64,000 nt of DNA from Thiogranum longum. Its GTDB lineage: Bacteria; Pseudomonadota; Gammaproteobacteria; DSM-19610. A program made the translations under genes and the position numbers. The first letter of the stretch is position 1. Each line of letters opens with the position of its first letter. The DNA lies in contig NZ_SMFX01000001.1 in the NCBI RefSeq assembly GCF_004339085.1, positions 2,852,907 through 2,916,906 on the forward strand, in the 5' to 3' direction. The notes beneath the pieces are model-generated. The model was given only the letters and a program-made list of their open reading frames with translations. It had not been told where the DNA came from and searched no databases. Below are positions 18,544-28,468 of this stretch, in pieces.

Positions 18544-21456
18544 ATGTCCAACCCGATACATGATCCGCTTTCGAAAGCGCTCGACGAACAGAGCCGCATC
18601 GAGGTCAAGAATACGACCTGCTACATGTGCGCCTGTCGCTGCGGTATCCGTGTGACACTACGCGACGGTGAAGTCCGCTATATCCAGGGCAACCCGGATC
18701 ACCCGCTCAACAAGGGCGTCATCTGTGCCAAGGGCTCCTCCGGCATTATGAAACAGTACTCGCCGGCACGCCTGACCAAACCGTTGCTGCGCAAGGCCGG
18801 CAGCGATCGTGGCGACAACGAATTCGAGGAGATTTCCTGGGACAAGGCGTTCGAAATCATGGAAGAACGCCTCGGCGGGCTGCGCGAAACCGACCCGAAA
18901 AAATTTGCCCTGTTCACCGGCCGCGACCAGATGCAGGCACTGACCGGTATGTTCGCCAAACAGTTCGGCACCCCGAACTACGCCGCACACGGCGGATTCT
19001 GTTCCGTGAATATGGCCGCGGGCATGATCTACACCATCGGCGGTTCATTCTGGGAGTTCGGCGGGCCGGACCTGGATCGCGCCAAGCTGTTCGTGATGAT
19101 CGGCACTGCGGAAGACCACCACTCCAATCCGCTGAAAATGGCACTGTCCAAGTTCAAACGCCAGGGCGGCAAATTCATTTCCATCAACCCGGTGCGTACC
19201 GGTTATTCGGCCATTGCCGACGAATGGATTCCTATCAAGCCCGGCACCGACGGCGCGCTGTTCCTGGCCCTGACCAATGAAATTATCAAGCAGGGTCTGT
19301 ATGACCGCGACTTCCTGGTCAACTATTCCAATGCTGCGGAACTGGTCAATATGGACCGGGAATCCAGCGAGTACGGCATGTTCGTACGCTTCGAGGTCCC
19401 ACCGGAAGAAGGCTGCTTCGACCCGCAAAACAAATTATGGTGGGACCGCGAGCTGAACAAGCCGATTTCCACCCACACCCCCGGTGCCGATCCCTACTTC
19501 CTCGGCGAGTTCAAACTCGACGACGGTACACCGGTGAAGCCTTCATTCCAGTTGCTGGTGGATCGCGTCAAGGACTACACCGCTGAATGGGCATCCAGCA
19601 TTACCGGCATTCCCGAGGAGACCATCAAGCGCCTGGCCCATGAGATGGGTATTACGGCTCGTGATGAAAAAATCGAACTCCCGATCCCCTGGACGGACAC
19701 CTGGGGTAACGAACATGAGTCAGTGACCGGCAACCCGGTCGCTTTCCATGCCATGCGCGGACTTGCGGCGCACTCCAATGGCTTCCAGACCATCCGGGCG
19801 ATGTCTATATTAATGAGTATCCTCGGAACCATTGACCGGCCCGGTGGCTTCCGTCACAAGGCACCGTTCCCGCGTCCAATCCCGCCTTGCGCCAAGACAC
19901 CCAACGATCCGCGCGCGGTGAAACCCAACACACCCCTGGACGGCATGCCGCTCGGCTGGCCTGCCGACCCGGACGACCTGTTCGTCAACGACGATGGAAG
20001 CCCGGTGCGTATCGACAAGGCCTTCTCCTGGGAATACCCACTGTCGGTTCACGGCCTGATGCACAATGCCATTACCAACGCCTGGCGCGGCGACCCCTAC
20101 AGGATCGACACACTGCTGATCTTCATGGCCAACATGGCGTGGAACTCTGCCATGAATACCAGCGAAGTGCGCGAGATGCTCAACGACAAGGATGAGGACG
20201 GCCAGTACAAAATCCCGTTCCTGATTGTTGCAGATGCCTTCCAGTCGGAGATGGTGGCTTATGCCGACCTGGTGTTGCCCGACACCACCTATCTGGAACG
20301 ACACGACTGTATGTCCATGCTCGACCGCCCCATTTCCGAATTCGATGGCCCGGTCGACTCGGTACGCATCCCCGTGCTGCCGCCGACCGGCGAGTGCAAG
20401 CCGTTCCAGGAAGTCATTATCGAGTTGGGCTCACGCCTCAAGCTGCCGGCCTTCACCAATGCTGACGGCAGCCGCAAGTTTCGTGACTACCCGGACTTCG
20501 TGGTCAACTACGAAACGGCTCCCGGTTCCGGCATCGGTTTCCTGGCCGGCTGGCGCGGCAAGGGCGGCGAGAAATTCATGAAGGGCGAGCCCAATCCCAA
20601 ACAGTGGGAGATGTACGAAAAGAACAACTGCGTATTCCAGTACGAGTTACCCAAGTCCTACCAGTACATGCGTAACTGGAACCAGGGTTATCTTGAATGG
20701 TCGAAGCGTCATGCACTGACACGTTACGTTGAACCCATCAACATCCATATCTACTCCGAAGTCCTGCAGAAGTTCCGCCTTGCCGCCCAGGGCAAATCGG
20801 ACGGCAAGCAGCCACCGGATCACCTGCGTAAACGCGTCGAAACACACTTCGATCCGCTACCGTTCTATTCGCAGCCGCTGGAATCGCAAGCTACGGACAT
20901 GCGCAAATTCCCGCTAAATGCCATAACCCAGCGTCCGATGGCGATGTACCATTCATGGGATTCGCAGAATGCCTGGCTGCGCCAGATTCACACCTACAAC
21001 TATTTATATGTAAATTCAAAAACAGCGAGTGAAGCCGGGATCGATGACGGCGGCTGGATGTGGATCGAATCCATGCACGGAAAGGTACGTTGCCTGTGTC
21101 GTTATTCCGAAGCGGTGGAACCCGGCACGGTCTGGACCTGGAACGCGATCGGCAAGGGCCCCGGCGCCTGGGGTCTGGATCCCGATGCCAATGAATCGAA
21201 GCAGGGATTTCTGCTCAACCATGTGATCAGTGAAGAACTGCCGCCATCGGAAGATGGCGAACATCTCTCCAACTCGGACCCGATTACCGGCCAGGCGGGC
21301 TGGTACGACGTGCATGTTCGCATCTACCCGGCGGAACCCGGCGAACCGAAAGTCACTTCACCGCAGTTCGACCCGGTGCAACCGGTACCCGGGCAGGCCA
21401 TGGAGAAAAAACGTGGCCGCTGGTTAACCTACTTCGCCGGCAGGAAAAAATCCTGA
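18544..21456 (+). CDS. soeA: Sulfite dehydrogenase (quinone) molybdopterin subunit SoeA
   Basis: SoeA is the catalytic subunit of the membrane-bound cytoplasmic sulfite-oxidising enzyme SoeABC. The 970-residue protein is of the DMSO reductase superfamily. An N-terminal 4Fe-4S site (CYMCACRCGIRV, and the fourth cysteine in CAKGSSG) is followed by molybdopterin-binding segments such as FISINPVRTGYSAIADEW and YADLVLPDTTYLERHD. A C-terminal cap begins near residue 800 (FPLNAITQRPMAMYHSWDSQ). No twin-arginine signal is present, which agrees with a cytoplasmic SoeA rather than a periplasmic reductase. It leads soeABC and moaA. Confidence 0.93.
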   Translation: MSNPIHDPLSKALDEQSRIEVKNTTCYMCACRCGIRVTLRDGEVRYIQGNPDHPLNKGVICAKGSSGIMKQYSPARLTKPLLRKAGSDRGDNEFEEISWDKAFEIMEERLGGLRETDPKKFALFTGRDQMQALTGMFAKQFGTPNYAAHGGFCSVNMAAGMIYTIGGSFWEFGGPDLDRAKLFVMIGTAEDHHSNPLKMALSKFKRQGGKFISINPVRTGYSAIADEWIPIKPGTDGALFLALTNEIIKQGLYDRDFLVNYSNAAELVNMDRESSEYGMFVRFEVPPEEGCFDPQNKLWWDRELNKPISTHTPGADPYFLGEFKLDDGTPVKPSFQLLVDRVKDYTAEWASSITGIPEETIKRLAHEMGITARDEKIELPIPWTDTWGNEHESVTGNPVAFHAMRGLAAHSNGFQTIRAMSILMSILGTIDRPGGFRHKAPFPRPIPPCAKTPNDPRAVKPNTPLDGMPLGWPADPDDLFVNDDGSPVRIDKAFSWEYPLSVHGLMHNAITNAWRGDPYRIDTLLIFMANMAWNSAMNTSEVREMLNDKDEDGQYKIPFLIVADAFQSEMVAYADLVLPDTTYLERHDCMSMLDRPISEFDGPVDSVRIPVLPPTGECKPFQEVIIELGSRLKLPAFTNADGSRKFRDYPDFVVNYETAPGSGIGFLAGWRGKGGEKFMKGEPNPKQWEMYEKNNCVFQYELPKSYQYMRNWNQGYLEWSKRHALTRYVEPINIHIYSEVLQKFRLAAQGKSDGKQPPDHLRKRVETHFDPLPFYSQPLESQATDMRKFPLNAITQRPMAMYHSWDSQNAWLRQIHTYNYLYVNSKTASEAGIDDGGWMWIESMHGKVRCLCRYSEAVEPGTVWTWNAIGKGPGAWGLDPDANESKQGFLLNHVISEELPPSEDGEHLSNSDPITGQAGWYDVHVRIYPAEPGEPKVTSPQFDPVQPVPGQAMEKKRGRWLTYFAGRKKS

Positions 21457-21541
21457 ACCATACCGCAGGAGCAGGCCTGATCGCCAAAGGTGTAAACCTT
21501 CATCGAGGCCAGTCCCGCTCCTGCACAGGGGAACATACAGA

Positions 21542-22273
21542 ATGTCACAATTAGCTTTAGTCATCGATCTGAACGTTTGCGTGGGTTGCCATGCCTGTGT
21601 CACCAGTTGCAAGGAGTGGAATACCTCCGGCACTGCCGGCTACATGGCCGACATGAACCCGTTCAGTAAAGATCCGACCGGCACTTTTTTCAACCGTGTG
21701 CAGACGTTCGAGGTGGGTAATTTCCCCAACACCGAAACCGTACACTTCCCGAAGAGCTGCCTGCACTGCGAGGACCCGCCCTGCGTACCCGTTTGCCCGA
21801 CCGGCGCCAGCTACAAGCGCGACGAGGACGGCATTGTGCTGGTTGACTACGACAAGTGTATCGGCTGCAAGTACTGCTCATGGGCCTGCCCGTACGGCGT
21901 ACGGGAACTCGACGAACACCAGAAGGTGATGAAAAAATGCACCTTGTGCGTAGATCGTATCTATGACGAGTCACTGCCGGAGAACGAACGCAAACCGGCC
22001 TGTGTATTGGCCTGTCCGACCAGTGCGCGCCTGTTCGGTGACGTCAATGATCCGGATTCGGAAGCCGCCCAGGCCATACGCGAACGTGGTGGTTACCAGC
22101 TTATGCCCGAATGGGGTACCCGCCCGGCCAACCATTACCTGCCACGGCGCAAGACCAGCATCACCATCCACGAAGATGAGCTGATCCGCGCCGACAACCC
22201 GCTCTACAAGGAACGTCAGTTGCCCATGCCGGATGCCGACGACCCGACACTGGACGAAACCACGAGCTGGTAA
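21542..22273 (+). CDS. soeB: Sulfite dehydrogenase iron-sulfur subunit SoeB
   Basis: The 243-residue electron-transfer subunit holds four cysteine clusters for 4Fe-4S centres: CVGCHACVTSC at the N-terminus, CLHCEDPPCVPVC at about 75-87, CIGCKYCSWAC at about 107-117, and CTLCVDR with CVLACP to complete the fourth. It passes electrons from SoeA to the membrane subunit SoeC. It lies 85 bases after soeA with a GGGGAA ribosome binding site and 23 bases before soeC. Confidence 0.94.
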   Translation: MSQLALVIDLNVCVGCHACVTSCKEWNTSGTAGYMADMNPFSKDPTGTFFNRVQTFEVGNFPNTETVHFPKSCLHCEDPPCVPVCPTGASYKRDEDGIVLVDYDKCIGCKYCSWACPYGVRELDEHQKVMKKCTLCVDRIYDESLPENERKPACVLACPTSARLFGDVNDPDSEAAQAIRERGGYQLMPEWGTRPANHYLPRRKTSITIHEDELIRADNPLYKERQLPMPDADDPTLDETTSW

Positions 22274-22296
22274 ACGATTTACACTGGAGCACACTT

Positions 22297-23277
22297 ATGC
22301 ACCCCGCATTTTCTGTTATTTTTTTGACCACCTTGATAGGAGCAGGCCAGGGGCTGTTCCTGGCGCTTTACACCGGGCAGCTGTACTCGGTATTCAAGGT
22401 GCTGCCGGTCCAGGACTCGGCGCATTTCTACGCCCTCGGCAGCCTGCTGGCAGTACTGCTGCTGCTGGCCGGCCTGCTCAGCTCCTTCTTCCACCTGGGA
22501 CACCCGGAACGCGCCTGGCGCTCCGCAGCCTGCTGGCGGACCTCATGGCTGTCGCGTGAGGTAATCGTGCTACCTGCCTTCACGGGCGCGGTTGCAGTCT
22601 ATGGACTGATTCACTACCTCGGCTGGAATCCGGTGCTGTATACCTTCCGCGAAACGTTTGAAATCGACCTGTCACTGATCATTGGAGCCGGCGCATCATT
22701 GCTGGGCTTCACCCTGTTCCTGTGTACCGGCATGATCTACGCTTGCATCAAACAGTTACAGGAATGGGCCACTCCGCTGACGGTTGTAAACTACACCCTG
22801 CTCGGTAGTGCCTCCGGTTTCCTGCTGGCCACTGCTTTCGCCGCCTGGGAGGGGTCGGAACTGACCGATTTCTTCGGCGGCTGGGCCATCCTGATGACAG
22901 TGGTTGCTTTCATTACACGTACCGCCAGCCTGATACGCAATGCGCGCATCAAGCATAAAACCTCACTGGAAACAGCTATTGGTATCCGTCACGCACGCAT
23001 CGAGCAGAAGGCCCAGGGGTTTATGTGCGGGTCTTTCAATACCCGCGAGTATTTTCATGGCGCACCACAACACATTTTCAGCCTGATAAAGTGGTCATTC
23101 CTGGTACTGGTATTTCCTGTACCATTAGTGCTGGTGTCGGTTGGCCTCAGCACCCATGCCCTCAGCCTGTTGATTGCGGCCTTTCTGGTCCAGTATTCCG
23201 GATTATTACTGGAGCGCTGGTTTTTCTTCGCCCAGTCCAACCATCCGCAAAACCTGTATTACCAGACCGTTGGCTGA
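22297..23277 (+). CDS. soeC: Sulfite dehydrogenase membrane subunit SoeC
   Basis: A 326-residue polytopic protein of the DmsC/NrfD-like anchor group with about eight membrane helices (for example SVIFLTTLIGAGQGLFLALY at the start and VLVFPVPLVLVSVGLSTHAL near the end). SFFHLGHPERAWRS matches the usual first loop of DmsC-type anchors. It holds SoeAB at the inner face of the membrane and gives electrons to quinone. It is the third gene of soeABC. Confidence 0.92.
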   Translation: MHPAFSVIFLTTLIGAGQGLFLALYTGQLYSVFKVLPVQDSAHFYALGSLLAVLLLLAGLLSSFFHLGHPERAWRSAACWRTSWLSREVIVLPAFTGAVAVYGLIHYLGWNPVLYTFRETFEIDLSLIIGAGASLLGFTLFLCTGMIYACIKQLQEWATPLTVVNYTLLGSASGFLLATAFAAWEGSELTDFFGGWAILMTVVAFITRTASLIRNARIKHKTSLETAIGIRHARIEQKAQGFMCGSFNTREYFHGAPQHIFSLIKWSFLVLVFPVPLVLVSVGLSTHALSLLIAAFLVQYSGLLLERWFFFAQSNHPQNLYYQTVG

Positions 23278-23292
23278 ATCAAACCCCGGACC

Positions 23293-23306
23293 TTGATACA
23301 GGTCAA
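23293..23306 (+). promoter_or_regulatory. FNR/Anr-like box before moaA
   Basis: TTGAT-ACAG-GTCAA differs from the FNR consensus TTGAT-N4-ATCAA at one base. It is centred about 74 bases before the moaA start, a workable place for an activator. An Fnr protein is encoded at 55.2 kb. Confidence 0.6.
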
Positions 23307-23373
23307 AGCAACCTGCACTGCAAGCGCGCTACGGTCGGACTATACTGACCTGAACTGATCAGGATCCTGATTT

Positions 23374-24351
23374 ATGCAACTTGTCGATCCCTTCAATCGA
23401 CCGATCGAGTACGTTCGCCTCTCGGTGACAGATCGCTGTGATCTGCGCTGCGGCTACTGCATGCCAAAAGGTTTCCACGATTTCGAGGAACCGGAAGACT
23501 GGCTGACCTTCGATGAAATCGAACGTGTCATGGCGGCCTTTGGGCGACTGGGTGTTACGCGCATACGCCTGACCGGTGGCGAACCCCTGGTGCGAAAAGA
23601 TCTTCCCCGACTGGCGGCCCGCCTGTCGGCGCTGCCGGGAATCGAAGACCTGTCACTGAGCACCAATGCAACACGTCTCGCCAAACACGCAAAAGCACTT
23701 GAGTCGGCCGGTATTTCCCGCATCAATGTCAGCCTCGACAGCCTGCGTGCCAACCGCTTCAGGGATATCACCCAGGGCAAACTGGAAAAGGTACTGAACG
23801 GGTTGATGGCAGCACGCGATGCCGGCTTTCACCCCATCAAGATCAACATGGTGGTCATGGCCGATGTCAATGATGATGAAGTAGAAGACATGGTCAATTT
23901 CTGCATCGAGCATGATTTCACATTGCGCTTTATCGAAACCATGCCAATGGGTGAAACCGGGCTTTCTGCTTCGCAGCACTACGTCGATCTGCAAACTGTG
24001 CGTAAACGGCTCGAACAACGGTTTGAACTGGTACCCGGTGTCATGCCAGGTGGTGGTCCGGCGCGTTATGTACGTGTCGCCGGCACTGAACTGCGCATCG
24101 GTTTTATCACTCCCATTTCGCAACACTTCTGTGAAACCTGTAACCGTGTACGCCTGTCTGTCGATGGCACGCTGTATCTTTGCCTTGGACAGAACGACAA
24201 GGTTGAACTGCGCCCGCTCCTCCGTGGAGGCGCGAGCGACAGTGAACTGGAAGACACCCTGCGCCATGCCATCACACTGAAACCGGAACGCCATGAGTTC
24301 CGCGACAAGCCTGAGCAGGTTGTGCGCTTCATGTCGATGACAGGTGGTTAA
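23374..24351 (+). CDS. moaA: GTP 3',8-cyclase MoaA (molybdenum cofactor)
   Basis: A radical SAM enzyme making 3',8-cyclo-GTP, the first step of molybdopterin synthesis. The 325-residue product has the SAM cluster motif CDLRCGYC at 25-32, RLTGGEPLVRKD, the second cluster site HFCETCNRVRLS with a third cysteine in LYLCLGQ, and ends in the paired glycine MTGG, which is needed for activity. It sits 97 bases after soeC behind an FNR-like box, so it may have its own promoter. The cofactor it helps make is needed by SoeA. Confidence 0.96.
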   Translation: MQLVDPFNRPIEYVRLSVTDRCDLRCGYCMPKGFHDFEEPEDWLTFDEIERVMAAFGRLGVTRIRLTGGEPLVRKDLPRLAARLSALPGIEDLSLSTNATRLAKHAKALESAGISRINVSLDSLRANRFRDITQGKLEKVLNGLMAARDAGFHPIKINMVVMADVNDDEVEDMVNFCIEHDFTLRFIETMPMGETGLSASQHYVDLQTVRKRLEQRFELVPGVMPGGGPARYVRVAGTELRIGFITPISQHFCETCNRVRLSVDGTLYLCLGQNDKVELRPLLRGGASDSELEDTLRHAITLKPERHEFRDKPEQVVRFMSMTGG

Positions 24352-24407
24352 GAACTTTTTCTGAACTCCGGGCACAGGTCAGGATTTTTCCTGTTTACGC
24401 GGCAGGT

Positions 24408-25184
24408 TTATGGAGGGCTACCCAAGGGTTTTTGCAGTACGTCTTTTGCAAGATAGTCATTCAGCCTGGATATAAGCTTTCTTTCAACTTTATGCAGGCT
24501 TGCCTCCAGCTGCCTTGTCTTGTCTGCTTTTTCTTCCTTGCCCAGCTTCCTCAATTCGTCATTGTTTTTTGCTACAAAATAACTGTCTTCCCAGACTACC
24601 TTCCGGGTTTTTATAGTTATCATCCGACCTTCCAGTGTTACGGGCGCAAACGTTTCGCCTAACACCCAGTCAACACCATTCCAGGTTAAATACTCTGAAG
24701 TCATTTCCTCGGCAGCAACACCCAGACCAAGCCATACATTTTGCGTGGCAGATCCTACCACTACCCCTTGCACGACTGCCTCAATAGCCCCGGTACCAAT
24801 AAGCACCTTTTTCCATTTTTCCTTAATACTGCCATAACCAGAAAGCTCAAGTGTCAGAAATAGCGATGCATCAGGTGTGACTGATTGCAGCGCCAGGTTA
24901 CATGTTGGTAATTCACTGAACTTGAAAAACGGGAGCTCAAGTGCATTTGAATCAACATAGTCATGAATGTCTTCAACAGCGGCTTCAATATTTCTTTCAA
25001 ATAACCTCCTGTTTTCTTCACTCGATAACGTTTTATCAATGATATTCATGCGGGCAGATGACTTTATGCAGTAATTAATGACAACCTTGTTATCGTTCCC
25101 GGACATTTTTACCGGGTTGCGCACTGCAACTGACGAGCACCCTGCCAGCAATAAAACCAGTAAGCTTATTATATTCAGAATCAC
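24408..25184 (-). CDS. Lipoprotein of unknown function
   Basis: The 258-residue product, read from a GTG at 25184, starts with a lipoprotein signal ending in LLLLAGC, with the lipidated cysteine at residue 16. The mature part is rich in lysine and glutamate and ends in a charged helical region (KLGKEEKADKTRQLEASLHKV, trimmed here). A hydrophobic glycine-rich stretch GAIEAVVQGVVVGSATQNVW lies in the middle. I do not recognise the family. The frame stays open upstream past the GTG, but that part reads through the remnant of a transporter gene and is unlikely to be translated. Base use is more A/T-rich than in the neighbours. Confidence 0.65.
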   Translation of the reverse strand: MILNIISLLVLLLAGCSSVAVRNPVKMSGNDNKVVINYCIKSSARMNIIDKTLSSEENRRLFERNIEAAVEDIHDYVDSNALELPFFKFSELPTCNLALQSVTPDASLFLTLELSGYGSIKEKWKKVLIGTGAIEAVVQGVVVGSATQNVWLGLGVAAEEMTSEYLTWNGVDWVLGETFAPVTLEGRMITIKTRKVVWEDSYFVAKNNDELRKLGKEEKADKTRQLEASLHKVERKLISRLNDYLAKDVLQKPLGSPP

Positions 25185-25275
25185 CGGGGCTCTCTCTAAT
25201 AAACCGAGACCACGTGCAGGCAAGCTCTCCCTGGTCATGGATAACCTGGAGAAGCAGATCTCAACCACCACCCTC

Positions 25276-25422
25276 TCAATACCATCCAGACACCATGCTG
25301 ATAACAGCACTGGCCGGCACCGGCACAATAACCAGACCACCTCCAATACCGAGCAGACCGGCCGCTAAACCGGCAAATACACCTAACGCCGCATAACTTA
25401 CCCAAAAGGAGGAAACATTCAT
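25276..25422 (-). pseudogene. N-terminal stump of a TauE/SafE sulfite exporter
   Basis: An ATG with an excellent ribosome binding site (AGGAGG-like, plus-strand CCTCCT mirrored just inside the frame is absent; spacing is loose) opens a 48-codon frame. It reads MNVSSFWVSYAALGVFAGL followed by AAGLLGIGGGLVIVPV. This is the signature first helix of TauE/SafE transporters, normally about 250-270 residues. After VPV the similarity stops and the frame ends. The rest of the gene is not present downstream, where the lipoprotein gene begins. It looks like a gene cut by a deletion or insertion. Confidence 0.65.
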
Positions 25423-25499
25423 ACCGCCATTGTACCTTTGGAAAGAGTCTTTTATTGTGGCGCTGTGACAATGCCACTCAACATGGAACGTAGTACCCG

Positions 25500-27428
25500 G
25501 TGAAGTACCGAATTATCAAAGTTTGTCTGATACTGCTGGGCCTGTCCCTGGCACAGTACAGTATTGCCGACTCACTGGACCGGCAGCGCGATGATTTCCT
25601 GCGAGCAGAAAAGGCGCTGCAGACCGGCGATAAGAAAACCTTCAAACGGCTAAAACAAAAGCTTATCACCTACCCCTTGTACGGTTACCTGGACTACTGG
25701 GCGCTGAAGCGCCACCTCAGCCAGGCAAAGCCCGACGAGGTTCGGGAGTTCTTTCAGCTCTATAATGACCAGCCGATTGCCACGCGCCTGCGCATCAACT
25801 GGCTTTTCATGCTGGCAAAACGTGGTGACTGGGAAAATTACCTGGCTTTCTACTGGCCACAGTCCTCGATCACCCTGCAATGCAATGAAATCCGCGCAAG
25901 ACTGGAACTGGGGCAAGACCGGGACACTGCGCTGAATGACGCGCTAAAACTGTGGCTGGTCGGTCACTCACAACCCGACGCCTGTGATCCCGTCTTCAAG
26001 CAACTTTCCGCCAGCTCCCGGCTGACCAGCGCACACATCTGGGAGCGTGTTCGACTGGCATTTGCCAACCAGAAGTCGAGCCTTGCGGCCTACCTTGCCA
26101 AACAACTGTCTGCCGAGGATCGTGAGTGGGTCACTCGCTGGTACCACGCCCATCGCCGCCCGACAGCCGCCATGTCCAGCCCATGGGCAAGTGAAGACAC
26201 GCCCCTGGTTCGCGAGATACTGGTGCACGCCATACAACGCCTGGCACGGCATAAACCTGGTCAGGCCTACATGCACTGGCAGACGCTTCGCACCAGCCAC
26301 AGGTTCAGTGTCTCACAGAATGCAAAAATACTGCACGATATCGCCCTGACCGCAGCACTGGGCAACAAGCCGGACGCCAAACGCTGGCTGGAAGAAGTTC
26401 CGGAGTCAGCTGCCGACCGTGACCTTCGCCAGTGGCGCGTACGAAATGCACTGATGCGCCAGGATGCAGCGGACGTCAAGCGATGGACTGAAAAACTTCC
26501 CGCCGAAGAGCGCAAAAAACCGGAATGGCGTTACTGGCACGCCTGGGCCCAGGAACAACTGGGCTCGAAGGGCGATGCCCTGACAACTTATACCCGGCTC
26601 AGCACTGAACGTGATTACTACGGTTTTCTTGCGGCTGACAAACTCGGCCGAACCTACCAGATGAATGACTCCCGCCTGAAGATCGGTAAAAAACAACTCG
26701 ATGCACTGGCAGGTCAGCCCGGTGTCAGACGTGCGCAGGAGCTCTACCGGGTCGGCAAACGGACAGATGCGCGCCGCGAATGGTTCTACAGCACAGCCAG
26801 CATGAACAAGGAACAACTCAGGCAAGCTGCCGTACTGGCGCATCGCTGGGGCTGGCACGACCGCGCAATCGTAACCGCAGCCCAGGCACGGAACTGGGAC
26901 GACCTGGCACTACGCTTCCCGTTACCACACCGCGAATCGATTTTTGCCACCGCTTCGCAATACAACCTTGACCCGGCACTGATCTATGGCGTTATCCGCC
27001 AGGAAAGCGCCTTTATGGAAGACGCCCACTCAGCCGTCGGCGCACTTGGGCTGATGCAATTGATGCCAGCCACCGGCAAGCAAACAGCACGCAGCCTGAA
27101 CATTCGCTATGGAGGCAACCGCGCACTGTTGAAGTCAGACCAGAATATTCGCCTCGGCAGCGCTTATCTCAACCACTTGATGACGCGCTACAACGGCTCA
27201 CCGGTACTGGCAGCCGCCGCCTACAATGCCGGGCCACACCGGGTCAGCCGCTGGCTGCCCACAAACCGCTCTCTGCCAGCGCCATTGTGGATGGAGAACA
27301 TTCCATTCCGCGAAACCCGCCACTATGTCAAGCAGGTACTGGCCTATGCAACCATATTTGACTGGCGCCTTTCACAGCCCCTCACACGCCTGTCACAACG
27401 GCTGCCCGATGTGCATGGGCGCTACTGA
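25500..27428 (+). CDS. slt: Soluble lytic murein transglycosylase
   Basis: A 642-residue periplasmic enzyme that cleaves peptidoglycan between MurNAc and GlcNAc with formation of the 1,6-anhydro product. A signal peptide (LILLGLSLAQYSIADS) leads to a long helical superhelix of about 450 residues. The lysozyme-like catalytic domain has the glutamate in YGVIRQESAFMEDAHS, GALGLMQLMPATGK, and AAYNAGPHRVSRWL. Length is that of Slt70. The start is a GTG at 25500 without a strong ribosome binding site. Confidence 0.94.
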   Translation: MKYRIIKVCLILLGLSLAQYSIADSLDRQRDDFLRAEKALQTGDKKTFKRLKQKLITYPLYGYLDYWALKRHLSQAKPDEVREFFQLYNDQPIATRLRINWLFMLAKRGDWENYLAFYWPQSSITLQCNEIRARLELGQDRDTALNDALKLWLVGHSQPDACDPVFKQLSASSRLTSAHIWERVRLAFANQKSSLAAYLAKQLSAEDREWVTRWYHAHRRPTAAMSSPWASEDTPLVREILVHAIQRLARHKPGQAYMHWQTLRTSHRFSVSQNAKILHDIALTAALGNKPDAKRWLEEVPESAADRDLRQWRVRNALMRQDAADVKRWTEKLPAEERKKPEWRYWHAWAQEQLGSKGDALTTYTRLSTERDYYGFLAADKLGRTYQMNDSRLKIGKKQLDALAGQPGVRRAQELYRVGKRTDARREWFYSTASMNKEQLRQAAVLAHRWGWHDRAIVTAAQARNWDDLALRFPLPHRESIFATASQYNLDPALIYGVIRQESAFMEDAHSAVGALGLMQLMPATGKQTARSLNIRYGGNRALLKSDQNIRLGSAYLNHLMTRYNGSPVLAAAAYNAGPHRVSRWLPTNRSLPAPLWMENIPFRETRHYVKQVLAYATIFDWRLSQPLTRLSQRLPDVHGRY

Positions 27429-27511
27429 CACGCCTTGTCCGGCTAGACATAATCTCAAACCACCGTAAACTCTGTGCCCGGTCATTTAATCCAAAACACC
27501 AAGGGCATGAC

Positions 27512-28468
27512 ATGAAAGCATTGCGTATTTGCGTACTCGGCGGCACGGGCTTCGTTGGCTCGCACCTGGTTTTCCGGCTGGCGGATCTGGGCCATAGCAT
27601 CACTATACCGACCCGGCGCCCGGCCAGGCACCGCGAATTTCGTGTGCACCCCGGAGTACAGCTTGTTGAAGCCAACCCTTACGACCATGACCGCCTGAGC
27701 GCCCTGCTGCAGAATACCGATGTGGTAATCAACCTCGTTGGCATCCTTAATGAAACCGGCAACAGCCGTTTCCAGACAGCACACGTTGAACTGCCCGGTG
27801 CCATCGTCAAGTCCATGCGCGCGGCCGGTGTAACACGTCTGCTTCACATGAGCGCCCTCAACGCCAATGTCAATGAATCACACAGCCGCTACCTGAAAAC
27901 CAAGGGTGCCGGTGAAGACCTGGTACACCAGACGCCGGGCATCAAAACCACCAGCTTTAGGCCATCGGTCATCTTCGGCCCCGGCGACAGCTTCTTCAAC
28001 CGCTTTGCCTCACTGCTGGCATTGTCACCACTGGTATTCCCGCTGGCCTGCGCAAAGGCGCGCTTCGCTCCGGTATATATCGGTAATGTCGTTGACGCCT
28101 TCATCGAGGCGCTGGGCAATGAACGAACCATAGGGCAGCGACTGGAGTTGTGCGGCCCGGGGGAGTATAGCCTCGGCGAACTGGTGCGTTATACAGCGCG
28201 ACTCACCGGCCGTAAAACATTTGTCATCGAACTGCCGGATATTCTGTCGCGTCTGCAAGCTATGCTTCTCGGCCTGCTACCGGGAAAACCGTTCAGCCTG
28301 GATAACTACTACTCTCTCAGGATCGACAGTGTATGCAAGAACAACGCACTGCCCGAACTCGGTATCCAGCCACGTTCTGTCGAATCCGTTGTACCCACCT
28401 ACCTGGGTGATGCCAGCATGCGCGCACGCTACTTCCGGTTTCGTGCCACGGCACGCCGCCAGGGATGA
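27512..28468 (+). CDS. NDUFA9-like NAD(P)-binding protein
   Basis: An atypical short-chain dehydrogenase of 318 residues. The Rossmann motif GGTGFVGSHL is at residues 10-19, NLVGIL lies around 76, and LHMSALNANVNESHSRYLKTKG holds a YxxxK pair. This is the pattern of the complex I NDUFA9-like group of bacterial epimerase homologues. Substrate unknown; other members act in quinone or lipid metabolism. The stop overlaps the start of cca by four bases (ATGA), so the two are translated together. Confidence 0.8.
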   Translation: MKALRICVLGGTGFVGSHLVFRLADLGHSITIPTRRPARHREFRVHPGVQLVEANPYDHDRLSALLQNTDVVINLVGILNETGNSRFQTAHVELPGAIVKSMRAAGVTRLLHMSALNANVNESHSRYLKTKGAGEDLVHQTPGIKTTSFRPSVIFGPGDSFFNRFASLLALSPLVFPLACAKARFAPVYIGNVVDAFIEALGNERTIGQRLELCGPGEYSLGELVRYTARLTGRKTFVIELPDILSRLQAMLLGLLPGKPFSLDNYYSLRIDSVCKNNALPELGIQPRSVESVVPTYLGDASMRARYFRFRATARRQG

